Part shown: in pieces, positions 26,569 to 35,061 of the stretch
How the letters are laid out: every line of letters begins with the position of its first letter
Numbering within the stretch: the stretch's first letter is position 1
Assembly (NCBI GenBank): GCA_025210475.1
Contig: JAOARW010000111.1
Coordinates: 62,001-126,000 of the forward strand
Length of the DNA: 64,000 nucleotides
DNA from: Carboxylicivirga sp.
GTDB taxonomy: Bacteria; Bacteroidota; Bacteroidia; Bacteroidales; Marinilabiliaceae
Direction of reading: 5' to 3'
Notes under the pieces: generated by a model
What the model saw: the letters and a program-made list of their open reading frames with translations, nothing else
Told to the model about the DNA's origin: nothing
The model's database searches: none
Made by a program: the position numbers and the translations under genes

Positions 26569-27684
26569 ATGAACCTACTACTTTACGGAGCAATCTTAAT
26601 TGGCCTGGCAGCGGTTGTCTGTTGGCTCTTGATTTATTGGTTTTTTAGAAAAACCTTTGTTCTACTTATTGGATCTGTCTTTTTGGCGGTTATTGCCATG
26701 GTAGCCATTTTTGGTTTGGCCGTTGGTGTTAATGGTTTAATGCAGCTAACCTGGGCCGTACCCATTGCCATCGTTAGCATTCTGGCATCCTATTACATTC
26801 TGGCCCAACAGGTGCAGAAACCAATTGTTAAGCTAACCGAGTACATTAATCAGATGTCGAATAACGATTTGAGCATCAAAGTGGATGATTCGTTACTCAA
26901 CAAGAAAATGGAAATTGGTAGCATTGCCAATTCCATTGAACGACTGATTGAAAACTCGAGAACGCTTGTTCGCGAAATTCATAACAACTCCTCTTTACTG
27001 AATGAATCGAGTGTGCAGCTCATTTCGAGCTCGCAGGCATTGACGCGTGGCGCTTCGATGCAAGCCAGTAACCTCGAAGAAATTTCCGCATCGATTGAAG
27101 AAATGGCTGCCAGCATTAAAACCAATGCCGAAAATGCCAATTCATCCAGTCGATTAAGTGAAGATTCGAGTAAGCTTTTAGCCGTTAGTTATGAGCAAGC
27201 ACAAAAAGTAAGTGCTATGATTCACCAGATGGATGCCCAGATAAAAAGCATTAAAGAGATTGCCGAAAAAACCAATATACTGGCCATTAATGCTTCCATC
27301 GAAAGTGTAAAATCGGGAGAATTTGGTAAAGGCTTTTCAGTGGTGGCTAAGGAGGTACGTAACCTGGCTGAGCAATCCAGAGAAACAGGCGGGCAAATCA
27401 TTGAAAACAGTCAGGTGGGGGTTCAGAATATCGACAGCCTCACTTCGGAAATTGAGCAGTTGGTAGGTAAAAACTCCGATTCGCTGAATTCGATTAAAGA
27501 AGTGGCATCGGCCAGCGCTGAAATGAGTATTGGAGCCACACAAATTAACAGTGCTATTCAGGAGCTTAATGCCATTGGACAAGAAAATGCGGCAGCCTCC
27601 GAAGAGCTGAATACTACTGCCGAACAACTTAACCAGGTCTCGGAATTACTAAATAAATTGCTCAACCAATACAAGTTAAATTAA
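26569..27684 (+). CDS. Methyl-accepting chemotaxis-type protein without ligand-binding domain
   Basis: A 371-residue membrane protein. Three predicted helices in the first ~80 residues (the second around FVLLIGSVFLAVIAMVAIF) leave no room for a periplasmic sensor domain. A HAMP-like linker (about 80-135; QKPIVKLTEYINQMS) and a long coiled-coil signalling domain follow. Its tip, TNILAINASIESVKSGEFGKGF with AKEVRNLAEQS after it, is a recognisable but diverged version of the MCP hairpin that contacts CheA/CheW. No che genes are nearby. It shares strand and short spacing with the upstream dehydratase/activator fusion, so they probably form an operon. It ends before a clear terminator. Confidence 0.85.
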   Translation: MNLLLYGAILIGLAAVVCWLLIYWFFRKTFVLLIGSVFLAVIAMVAIFGLAVGVNGLMQLTWAVPIAIVSILASYYILAQQVQKPIVKLTEYINQMSNNDLSIKVDDSLLNKKMEIGSIANSIERLIENSRTLVREIHNNSSLLNESSVQLISSSQALTRGASMQASNLEEISASIEEMAASIKTNAENANSSSRLSEDSSKLLAVSYEQAQKVSAMIHQMDAQIKSIKEIAEKTNILAINASIESVKSGEFGKGFSVVAKEVRNLAEQSRETGGQIIENSQVGVQNIDSLTSEIEQLVGKNSDSLNSIKEVASASAEMSIGATQINSAIQELNAIGQENAAASEELNTTAEQLNQVSELLNKLLNQYKLN

Positions 27685-27727
27685 AAATTCGCCACATTTC
27701 ATAGAGTGTTTATTTGAGTTAAAGTTG

Positions 27728-27768
27728 AAGCCTTGCGAGTGATATTCGTATCACTTTCAGGGCTTTTT
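27728..27768 (+). terminator. Terminator after chemoreceptor-like gene
   Basis: AAGCCTTG...AGTGAT pairs with ATCACT...CAGGGCTT (one internal loop) and is followed by TTTTTAA. It ends the two-gene unit 24380-27684. Confidence 0.8.
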
Positions 27769-27905
27769 AACTTATAACCAGAGAAATTATTTATTCCAAA
27801 TTTTAAACAATGATAGTTTCTTAAATTGCCTTGCAACTTTGTATTACTATTTTAAATAAATTTGTTGCGAGAAAGATATTGTAGAATACTTCCGGGAAGA
27901 TATTG

Positions 27906-29321
27906 ATGAAGAACACTTATTTTGATTTGATTGAGCAAAGTTTTTACTTTCCTCAAGAGGGATTTGATTTAAAAAACGAATACCTCACTTTTCATGGTGT
28001 ATCCTTAAAATATTTAATTACTAAATATGGTACACCTTTCCGCTTTATTTACCTGCCTAAAATTGGAGATCAAATAAAAAAGGCACGCAACTTGTTTAAT
28101 CGTGCCATAAAAAATAACGCCTATAAGGGTAAGTATCACTTTTGTTACTGTACCAAGTGTAATCACTTTAACCATGTGATTAACGAAGCTTTAAAGCACA
28201 AGGTCAACATCGAAACATCGTCATCGTTTGATATTGATCTGATTCGTTACCTGCACAAAACAGGCAAGATCAACAAAGAAATTATTACCATCCATAATGG
28301 CTATAAAACCGATGAATACCTCAAAAAAATAATTCAGCTTCAGGAAGATGGTTTTTCCAATTCCATTATTGTGCTGGATAGTATCAACGAATACGATCGT
28401 TTGTTAAAGCTTAAATCAACACAGAAGATTAAGATCGGAATTCGAATGGCGGTTAACGAAGAAGCGCAATCGGCTTATTATACTTCGCGATTAGGCATTC
28501 AGAACAAGAAGATTCTCGACTTTTTCAGAAATAAGATAAAAAACAATGACAAGGTTGAGCTTAAAATGCTTCATTTCTTTGTTGATTCGGGCATAAAAGA
28601 TACACCTTACTATTGGGGCGAGTTTCAGAAGGCTTTGAAGCTTTACGTAGAGCTTAAAAAAGAAAGCACCAACCTGGAATCTTTCAATCTGGGCGGAGGT
28701 TTTCCAATACGCAACCACCTGGGCTTTGAATACAATTATGAGTACATGATTCACGAGATTATCTCAAACATCAAAGCGGCATGTACCAAAGAAAACGTGA
28801 TGGAACCGGATATTTACACCGAATTTGGTAAATACACTGTAGGTGAGGCCGGTGCCATTATTTTCGAAGTATTGGAGCAAAAGCAACAAAACGATACCGA
28901 AAACTGGTACATCATTAATAACAGTTTGATGAATACCATTCCGGATGCCTGGTCAATTCAGGAAAAATTCATTCTGTTGCCCGTCAATAAATGGGACAAC
29001 GAGTACGGAAGGGTTAACATAGGTGGTATCAGTTGCGATCACTCCGACTACTATAATTCGGAGGATTTTAACCAGGAAGTATTATTACCAAGGTACAGTG
29101 ATAAAGACCAAGAACCCTTGTATCTGGGATTTTTCCATACGGGTGCTTACCAGGATTCGGTGAGTGGATATGGCGGAATTAAGCATTGCCTGATTCCGGC
29201 TCCCAAGCATGTAATTATCGATCGGGATGATACCGGTAATATTGTTGATACGGTTTATCGCGAAGAACAATCGGTTCGCGAAATGTTGGACATATTAGGC
29301 TATCTGGAAGATGAAGAATAG
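27906..29321 (+). CDS. speA: Arginine decarboxylase-like PLP enzyme (fold III)
   Basis: A 471-residue alanine-racemase-fold PLP decarboxylase. ATG at 27906 is preferred to the TTG one codon upstream. The PLP lysine lies in HFCYCTKCNHF; ETSSSFDIDLIRYL, ESFNLGGGFPIR (phosphate-binding glycines) and EFGKYTVGEAG follow in the order of fold III decarboxylases. Short Bacteroidota members of this family sit beside agmatinase, as here, and convert arginine to agmatine as the first step of putrescine synthesis. It overlaps the next gene by 11 bases, so translation is coupled. The symbol follows the role; the protein is shorter than the 630-residue E. coli SpeA. Confidence 0.8.
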   Translation: MKNTYFDLIEQSFYFPQEGFDLKNEYLTFHGVSLKYLITKYGTPFRFIYLPKIGDQIKKARNLFNRAIKNNAYKGKYHFCYCTKCNHFNHVINEALKHKVNIETSSSFDIDLIRYLHKTGKINKEIITIHNGYKTDEYLKKIIQLQEDGFSNSIIVLDSINEYDRLLKLKSTQKIKIGIRMAVNEEAQSAYYTSRLGIQNKKILDFFRNKIKNNDKVELKMLHFFVDSGIKDTPYYWGEFQKALKLYVELKKESTNLESFNLGGGFPIRNHLGFEYNYEYMIHEIISNIKAACTKENVMEPDIYTEFGKYTVGEAGAIIFEVLEQKQQNDTENWYIINNSLMNTIPDAWSIQEKFILLPVNKWDNEYGRVNIGGISCDHSDYYNSEDFNQEVLLPRYSDKDQEPLYLGFFHTGAYQDSVSGYGGIKHCLIPAPKHVIIDRDDTGNIVDTVYREEQSVREMLDILGYLEDEE

Positions 29322-30171
29322 AATATTTGGCGATATCGATCATCGTATTATTGATTTGGAAGCAGCTGAAATACTTTTGCAATCCATCCCTTACGATGGC
29401 ACCAGCACCTGGGGCAAAGGTGCCGACAAGGGATTTGAAGTATTTATGGATACCACTCCCAATCTGGAGTTTTACGATATCGAAACTGATTCGGAGGTTT
29501 ATAAAAAAGGCATTCATATTCTGCCGGTCATCGACGAAAACAGGAGTCCTGAACAGGTTTACGAAACCGTTTTGAGTAAAACCAGGGAACTGCTTCAGAA
29601 CAATAAATTCCTGACTTTTTTTGGTGGCGAACATTCCATTAGCATCGGTATTATTGAAGCCTTTCGTGAGAAGTACAAAGATTTAACAGTATTGCAGCTG
29701 GATGCTCATTCCGATTTAAGACCTTCCTACCTTGGCAGCGAATACAACCATGCTTGCGCATTGCATAGAGCGGCTCAAAACACTAATCTTATTCAGGTTG
29801 GTATTCGTAGTATGGATATTGTTGAAAAACCATTTTTGAACAGGGATAAGTGCTTTTTTGCCGAGGAAATATATGGTAACGAAAGCTGGATGCAGAAAAG
29901 CATCGACCTGATGGGTGATAATGTTTATCTGACCATCGATCTGGACGCTTTTGATCCCTCGATTATGCCATCCACCGGCACTCCTGAACCCGGCGGTCTT
30001 GGTTGGGATACAACTATTCGCTACCTGCGTAAAGTGTTTGAACAAAAGAATGTACTTGGTTTTGACATTGTGGAGTTTGCCCCCATCGATGGCTTGCATG
30101 CACCTGATTTTCTGGTGGCCAAACTGTACTACAAATTATTAAGTTATAAATTTCACTTAAAGAAGAAGTAG
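29311..30171 (+). CDS. speB: Agmatinase (arginase/ureohydrolase family)
   Basis: A 286-residue cytoplasmic ureohydrolase. The dinuclear Mn ligands are in FGGEHSISIG (His), LQLDAHSDLR (Asp, His, Asp) and LTIDLDAFDPS (two Asp), followed by GTPEPGGL. With the upstream arginine decarboxylase it would complete arginine to agmatine to putrescine plus urea. The start codon lies inside the last codons of speA. A long structured element begins five bases after its stop. Confidence 0.9.
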   Translation: MKNRIFGDIDHRIIDLEAAEILLQSIPYDGTSTWGKGADKGFEVFMDTTPNLEFYDIETDSEVYKKGIHILPVIDENRSPEQVYETVLSKTRELLQNNKFLTFFGGEHSISIGIIEAFREKYKDLTVLQLDAHSDLRPSYLGSEYNHACALHRAAQNTNLIQVGIRSMDIVEKPFLNRDKCFFAEEIYGNESWMQKSIDLMGDNVYLTIDLDAFDPSIMPSTGTPEPGGLGWDTTIRYLRKVFEQKNVLGFDIVEFAPIDGLHAPDFLVAKLYYKLLSYKFHLKKK

Positions 30172-30175
30172 TGAA

Positions 30176-30263
30176 ATGAACCAAAAAGTAGCCTGGATTC
30201 GCCTCGATAAGCAACAGTCCGGCATTCTGCCCCTATCAGCTTATCCGGCTACTTTGGTTTCAT
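30176..30263 (+). other. Three-tier stem-loop directly after speB
   Basis: The outer arms 30176-30193 and 30247-30263 pair over about 17 bases (AAAGTAGCC/GGCTACTTT core, extended by ATGAA/TTCAT with a small bulge). The inner arms GATAAGC/GCTTATC (30206-30212, 30239-30245) and a small apical GGCA-TTC-TGCC hairpin stack inside. No T-run follows, so it is not a standard terminator. It may cap the speAB messenger or be a structured RNA or mobile remnant. Confidence 0.5.
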
Positions 30264-30573
30264 GGGTTGAATTCAAGGATCTGAAATAAAACCCTTTGAA
30301 TTCATTACAAAAAATGACTTGCGGCCGATTAGCATAAGCCAAACTTCATTCCATTTTTAAGGGATTTTACAAGCTTTTGGGAATATTAATAATTATTAAT
30401 AACCTACTAGCGAATAAAAAGCTACCAGCCACCGGCTGATAGCTATTCCTGCAAGATGATCTCAAAGCAGTGTTGAGGAAAGTTAGATTATTGGATATTA
30501 CTCCATAATGTATGTGACACTGAATCCGATAAAAATTAATGGATACAGGTTATTATTTCAATTTACAATTATC
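30264..30573. other. Intergenic region between convergent units
   Basis: About 310 bp with no ORF. Contains a minus-strand terminator at 30414-30445 and otherwise AT-rich sequence. Confidence 0.5.
30414..30445 (-). terminator. Minus-strand terminator downstream of DUF2721 gene
   Basis: AGCTATCAGCC pairs with GGCTGGTAGCT (one mismatch) on the minus strand and is followed by TTTTTATT. It lies 130 bases past the DUF2721 stop. Confidence 0.7.
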
Positions 30574-30984
30574 TTATTGCTTATTTATTGGATGCTCCAT
30601 ATCGGTTAAATGCAGATCAAGGGCTCGAACAGAAATCTTAATTTCCCAACCCGACAACAATAACGAGATAATGAGCAATAGCAAACCTAAGCCAAAGGCA
30701 TAAGCGGCCGGAACAAAGACCTCAATATAGATCAAAAACATCGATAATACGCAAAACATCAGACTGGCAACACCAAGCAGTTGCATGTTTTTTATCAGGT
30801 GAAGACGCTTACGAAGGTTGATAATCTGATCGAGCAATACCTGATCGGGATTAACCTTGAGTTTTTCATATAATTGACGAACCAGAGAGGCATATCCCAG
30901 GAACCGGTTAGTATATGCTAATAATATCAGTGAAACGGCTGAGAATAGTAAGGCCGGTGTGGTTAATGTTAGTGCTTCCATCAT
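30574..30984 (-). CDS. DUF2721 family membrane protein
   Basis: About 136 residues, three predicted membrane helices (near residues 8-22, 67-87 and 88-108) separated by a basic cytoplasmic loop rich in Lys and Arg (LYEKLKVNPDQVLLDQIINLRKR region). The opening TLTTPALLFSAVSLILLAYTNRF is typical of DUF2721 proteins, whose function is not known. The ATG at 30984 (or the adjacent ATG at 30981) is chosen over an upstream TTG because the extra residues would be poorly hydrophobic and the AAAAAAGA leader is a plausible ribosome site. Confidence 0.8.
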   Translation of the reverse strand: MMEALTLTTPALLFSAVSLILLAYTNRFLGYASLVRQLYEKLKVNPDQVLLDQIINLRKRLHLIKNMQLLGVASLMFCVLSMFLIYIEVFVPAAYAFGLGLLLLIISLLLSGWEIKISVRALDLHLTDMEHPINKQ

Positions 30985-31054
30985 TTCTTTTTTATTGCAC
31001 AAACCACCATCACCGGCTATTGTTCGGCCATCCGATGCTTTTTAACAAAATTTA

Positions 31055-31750
31055 TCACAGATAAGTCAACAGCCCGGTCATCGATTTAACTTCATAAAAC
31101 CTATCGGAAGAAATTTCTTCAGTAACAACTTCGTGTTGCCAGGTGGTGTGGAAAGGAATGTGTGCCCCCCAGCCACCAATATTAAGTACCGGCAGTATAT
31201 CTGATTTTAAAGAATTACCCACCATCAGTAATTCGTGAGCTTCTATATCCAGATGATTTATTAACGATTGGTAGGTATCGGTATTTTTATCACTCATCAC
31301 TTCAATGTGGTGAAAATACTTTAACAAACCTGATTTTTTAAGTTTTCGCTCCTGGTCCAATAAATCACCCTTTGTGGCTACAATTAGTTTGTATTTGTCG
31401 GCCAATTGAGCTAATACAGCCTCTACCCCTTCCAGTAAAACAACCGGCTTGTTTAGCATCCCTTTGCCGATTTCAATCAACTGATGCGTTTGCCTTGCCG
31501 TCATCTGGTATCCCGACAGTGAATGACCAGCCTCAATCAATGACAACATGAAAGCTTTGATTCCATAACCATACAATTCCATATTATCCATTTCCACTTC
31601 AAACAAAATGCGCATCGCTTCTTTTTCCGTAACATACGGCTTCATCAAATCAGCAAACTGTTTTTCGGCTTCTCTGAAAAAAGTTTCGTTCTCCCACAAG
31701 GTATCATCTGCATCAAAGGCTATAACTTTTAAGCCACTAATCTTATTCAT
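31055..31750 (-). CDS. HAD-superfamily hydrolase
   Basis: A 231-residue haloacid-dehalogenase-fold phosphatase. Motif I is AFDADDTLWENE (nucleophile Asp and acid Asp), motif II ATKGD, the lysine lies in the KLKKSGL segment, and motif III is MVGNSLKSDILPVLNIGG. The cap is helical, as in YjjG/phosphoglycolate-type enzymes. It probably hydrolyses a small phosphorylated metabolite; substrate not predictable. ATG at 31750 preferred over GTG at 31753. It faces away from the SUI1-family gene. Confidence 0.88.
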   Translation of the reverse strand: MNKISGLKVIAFDADDTLWENETFFREAEKQFADLMKPYVTEKEAMRILFEVEMDNMELYGYGIKAFMLSLIEAGHSLSGYQMTARQTHQLIEIGKGMLNKPVVLLEGVEAVLAQLADKYKLIVATKGDLLDQERKLKKSGLLKYFHHIEVMSDKNTDTYQSLINHLDIEAHELLMVGNSLKSDILPVLNIGGWGAHIPFHTTWQHEVVTEEISSDRFYEVKSMTGLLTYL

Positions 31751-31855
31751 CACTCAGTATTTGGTTTCATCCACAAAATAACAATAATCAAAACAGATAG
31801 TAAAACTTCAGAGAAATTGCTTTTAAACAATAGTTATTAAAAGCCGCCTTGTTGT

Positions 31856-31863
31856 TACATTTG
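31856..31863 (+). promoter_or_regulatory. Putative -7 element of the SUI1-family gene
   Basis: TACATTTG matches TAnnTTTG exactly and lies 16 bases before the start codon at 31880, implying a very short leader. No clear -33 element was found. Confidence 0.4.
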
Positions 31864-31879
31864 CAGAAAACAAACAACA

Positions 31880-32230
31880 ATGGCAAAAAAGAAAAAATGG
31901 AAAAACCTGGACGGCATTGTTTTCTCGACCAACCAGGATTTTGACTATCAATATAACGAGGAACAGGAAGATGAAACACTGGCGGCCAACGAACAGGATT
32001 TGCGCGTTATGCTGGATAAAAAACAGCGGGGAGGTAAAAAGGTAACCCTGGTAACCGGCTTTGTTGGCAGTGAAGACGATTTAAAAGATTTGGGCAAAAC
32101 CCTAAAAAGTAAGTGTGGTGTTGGCGGCTCGGCTAAGAATGGAGAAATACTAATTCAAGGTGACTTTCGGGATAAAGTACTTGAACTGCTTAAAAATGCC
32201 GGATACAAAGCTAAAAAATCGGGAGGATAA
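31880..32230 (+). CDS. SUI1/eIF1-family (YciH-like) protein
   Basis: A 116-residue protein with a basic N-terminus (MAKKKKWKNLDGI) and an acidic linker, followed by the SUI1 domain: KKQRGGKKVTLVTGFVG, LKSKCGVGGSAKNGEI and IQGDFRDKVLELL. YciH-like bacterial SUI1 proteins resemble eukaryotic eIF1 and bind the small ribosomal subunit, affecting initiation fidelity. It is a single-gene unit with a terminator shared with the convergent AraC-type gene. Confidence 0.9.
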   Translation: MAKKKKWKNLDGIVFSTNQDFDYQYNEEQEDETLAANEQDLRVMLDKKQRGGKKVTLVTGFVGSEDDLKDLGKTLKSKCGVGGSAKNGEILIQGDFRDKVLELLKNAGYKAKKSGG

Positions 32231-32234
32231 TTAA

Positions 32235-32289
32235 ATTGGTGCTGTTCAAGTATCGAAAATCCAACAACTGAGCAGCACTCCAATTATTT
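32235..32289. terminator. Terminator between convergent SUI1 and AraC-type genes
   Basis: ATTGGTGCTGTTCA pairs with TGAGCAGCACTCCAAT with one bulge; TATTTT follows on the plus strand. The right arm overlaps the stop codon of the convergent regulator gene. Confidence 0.75.
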
Positions 32290-33108
32290 TGGTGAATCAA
32301 TGCCTCTGCGGTAATCTCTGGGGCTGATACCAAACTTATTTTTAAACTTCTTTGACAGGTATTTGGGATCCCTGAATCCCACTTTAAAAGCTACCTCCGA
32401 TACATTCAGCCAGCCTTCCTTAAGCAGTCGTGCTGCTTCTTCGAGACGAATGTCGCGAACAAATTCACTGGTTGTTTTATTGGTGAGTTCTTTAATTTTT
32501 ACATACAACATGGTGCGACTAACCCGCATCAACACAACAAACTGCTCAATATTAAAAGTAGCATCGGTATAATTATCCAAAACTACCTGATGCGCTCTTT
32601 TCAAAAACATTTTATCATAGGAGTTAGCCTCTTCTTCTACCCGATTCCCACCATTCGTAAAAAAGCTTTTTAGTAATTGTCGCTGATGAATTAATGCATT
32701 TAAGCGGGCATTAACAATTTTTCCATCAATGGCATCTGCGAATATGGCATCCACACCTGCCTGAATCAACATAAGATGAAATTGTTTGCTTAAAGAAGAA
32801 GCATAAATTAGCATCGGTAAATGAATAACTTGTTTTTGTGCCCGAAGCAGCTTTATTTCCTCTATATCCTCAACCGTTATTTTATCGAATGCCAGAATTA
32901 GTGCCTGGGTATTTTCATTAACCAGTGCCAGCTTATCGAAACACCTCCAATTGCATTCTTTTATGCCTAAACGCTTCGAGAATACTTTGCCAATTTCGAT
33001 GGATGTTGAGTCCTTAAACAGCAATATTTCAAGTGGGTTTTCATTTGCCTCTCCATTAAAACGATAATGAGGCATAGTATGAAAAACAGGAGTTGCAATG
33101 GCTTCCAT
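32284..33108 (-). CDS. AraC-type transcription regulator with receiver-like N-terminus
   Basis: A 274-residue DNA-binding protein. Residues ~170-272 contain two helix-turn-helix units of the AraC family (VSRTMLYVKIKELTNKT; LNVSEVAFKVGFRDPKYLSKKFKNKFGISPRDYRR). Residues ~25-145 look like a response-regulator receiver fold (alternating hydrophobic strands, HLPMLIYAS near the switch-Thr/Ser strand, a conserved-looking AGVDAIFADAI), but I cannot identify a convincing phosphorylation Asp, so it may be a pseudo-receiver. It resembles the C-terminal part of hybrid two-component regulators of PULs. It lies just downstream of the SusC/D operon, past a terminator, and may regulate it. Confidence 0.82.
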   Translation of the reverse strand: MEAIATPVFHTMPHYRFNGEANENPLEILLFKDSTSIEIGKVFSKRLGIKECNWRCFDKLALVNENTQALILAFDKITVEDIEEIKLLRAQKQVIHLPMLIYASSLSKQFHLMLIQAGVDAIFADAIDGKIVNARLNALIHQRQLLKSFFTNGGNRVEEEANSYDKMFLKRAHQVVLDNYTDATFNIEQFVVLMRVSRTMLYVKIKELTNKTTSEFVRDIRLEEAARLLKEGWLNVSEVAFKVGFRDPKYLSKKFKNKFGISPRDYRRGIDSPK

Positions 33109-33143
33109 AATGAGGTAGTATAGTTAAAACAAGATAGGTCAAT

Positions 33144-33176
33144 TAGAAAAGCCGCGACATAAACTGCCACGGCTTA
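33144..33176 (-). terminator. Terminator of the SusC/SusD/LamG operon
   Basis: On the minus strand AAGCCGTGGCA pairs with GTCGCGGCTT around a short loop, followed by TTTTC. Lies ~20 bases after the LamG gene stop. Confidence 0.75.
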
Positions 33177-33196
33177 TCCTAAATAATTAAGCTAGA

Positions 33197-35050
33197 TTAT
33201 TTATTCCATGAGATACCTCTCATTTCTCCTTTGTAATTACCTGTTACATCTTCGAACTTAACACCCGATACTTTATCCAATGGGAAATAAGCATTCAAGC
33301 CATCCTCAGTACCGTCAATGTCAGCATCTAATTGCTCAGGTGTACGAGCTACGTCCCACAGGCGGAAATCCTGGATGTAACCATCCATTTTACCCCAGCC
33401 GTTTCCTAGCCACATTTCGCCCCAACCAGATACTTTTGGTGCACCAATATCTTCGAAAGACGCTTTCTCAACGCCATCCACAAAAATCTTGGTTGTACGA
33501 GCCGTATTATCATGTACTAAAGCCACGTGTTGCCATTCACCGGTTTTCATCACTAAGGGATCCGTTTTTGGTCCTTGCCAGCCGTCACCAGCATTGGTAA
33601 AGTTCCAAAGACCACCTGATTTCAACACATTCTCTTCGGTTAACTCCTCGTAACCATATACCCAAACACCGTATTCGCCGTTGTTGAAGAATTCACCTGT
33701 TCCATATCCGGATAGAGTTCTAACTTTAACGTTAAATTCAACCGTATAGTCACCTTGTGGTGTATAGTTTGGCGTAATGCGTAATCCAATAGCATCGCTT
33801 TTATCACGATCGATGAAGATTCCCATCGCATCAGCCACAAGCATCGACTTAATAACTTTGATTTTGTCAGAAATAGCAGTTGCTGCTTCATCAAGCTTAG
33901 CCTGACGTCCTTCATTCGCAATCTTATCATTGGCATCGGCTATCAGCTCATCGATGTATGCTATGGTTCCTACTGGGTAGTCGCCATCGTCGCTACCTTC
34001 AACAACGGTAGCTTTGAAAGCTTTAATTTCGTCGATCGCAGCATTCAGCGCCGTATAATCCAACACGATTACCGGTGGTTCAGATACCCACTCTACTTTA
34101 CCTTTAATGGTAGCAGTGTAGTTACCTGTTACATCATTGAATTTCGATCCCAAATCAGATCCCATTGGGAAGTAACAAACCAAGCCACTCTCTGTTCCAT
34201 CGAATGATGCCGTACGGTTCTCTTCTATTTTTGACCCTTCCAATACTGAATCCCAAACACGGAAATCTTTCACCAATGTATTACATACACGGTCGGTCCA
34301 CTGCGGGCTATTACCCAATACAAAAGGAACATCAGCCGCCAATAAGTGTGTATTGTCATTCTCGGCCACTTTAGTACCATTGATGTAAAGTTCCTGGTGT
34401 GATCCGTCATTGGTCATGGTTACATCCATCCATTCGCCCGAACGCATTGTTCCTGGACCAGCCTGGTCGCCAGTATCTACCCAATTGTTATTACCTACAA
34501 CAATCTGAATTTTACCATCACCAAAATAACGCACGGCGAAACCGCTATCAGGTCCCATTTGCTCTGCTGCAAACAAGTTATTTGAATAACCTTTGGTTCC
34601 CAAGTTAACAATGTAGCACTTTACTTCAATGGTCCAGGCATTGCTCAGCGATGTTTTGATGTTATCAGAAATTTGAATGTAAGTATCATTTTCCTGTTGT
34701 ATCCATGGCATCGCTTCGGCCACTGTACTGGCTTTGAAGTTTGTTATTGCGGCCTGAAGTTTTACAGCAGCATCCTCTAATTCACTTTGCGATCCTGCGT
34801 TTTCAATGGTATAGTAAACCCAGGTAACAGCACCTTGCAGTTTTGCAATCGATCCGGGTTGAAAATCCCCGGCATTAATCCCCTCAACACTATTTGAGAT
34901 TAGGTTCTCAGCCTCTGTAATTAATTGTTCCAATGGAGCCGAAGTGAAACCACCTTTGACATCATCATCGTCGCAAGCAACAAATGATACGGTCATTAAA
35001 ACGGACATTATACCTAATAAAAAGGCTCCTTTTAAATATTTAAAGTTCAT
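33197..35050 (-). CDS. Surface lipoprotein with duplicated helical + LamG modules (glycan-binding protein)
   Basis: A 617-residue lipoprotein; ATG at 35050 is chosen over TTG three codons upstream. The signal ends ...VSFVACDDDD, with an acidic stretch after Cys, the surface-export signal of Bacteroidota lipoproteins. Two copies of the same architecture follow: a FIVAR-like helical module (~45-115; ~335-410) and a LamG/concanavalin-like jellyroll (~120-325; ~412-617). Each jellyroll contains GEW-x-V/H near the middle, a DFR(V/L)WD strand and a FDDVTGNY-like ending (FNDVTGNY, FEDVTGNY). It is third in the SusC/D operon, 11 bases after susD, the position of SusE/F-type surface glycan-binding proteins. 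Confidence 0.85.
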   Translation of the reverse strand: MNFKYLKGAFLLGIMSVLMTVSFVACDDDDVKGGFTSAPLEQLITEAENLISNSVEGINAGDFQPGSIAKLQGAVTWVYYTIENAGSQSELEDAAVKLQAAITNFKASTVAEAMPWIQQENDTYIQISDNIKTSLSNAWTIEVKCYIVNLGTKGYSNNLFAAEQMGPDSGFAVRYFGDGKIQIVVGNNNWVDTGDQAGPGTMRSGEWMDVTMTNDGSHQELYINGTKVAENDNTHLLAADVPFVLGNSPQWTDRVCNTLVKDFRVWDSVLEGSKIEENRTASFDGTESGLVCYFPMGSDLGSKFNDVTGNYTATIKGKVEWVSEPPVIVLDYTALNAAIDEIKAFKATVVEGSDDGDYPVGTIAYIDELIADANDKIANEGRQAKLDEAATAISDKIKVIKSMLVADAMGIFIDRDKSDAIGLRITPNYTPQGDYTVEFNVKVRTLSGYGTGEFFNNGEYGVWVYGYEELTEENVLKSGGLWNFTNAGDGWQGPKTDPLVMKTGEWQHVALVHDNTARTTKIFVDGVEKASFEDIGAPKVSGWGEMWLGNGWGKMDGYIQDFRLWDVARTPEQLDADIDGTEDGLNAYFPLDKVSGVKFEDVTGNYKGEMRGISWNK

Positions 35051-35061
35051 TTGTTTCAATT

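Noticed and set aside
30176..30263. Integron attC site
   Set aside because: The stem-loop has the rough size, but the R-box sequences expected at the ends are not present and there is no integrase or cassette array.
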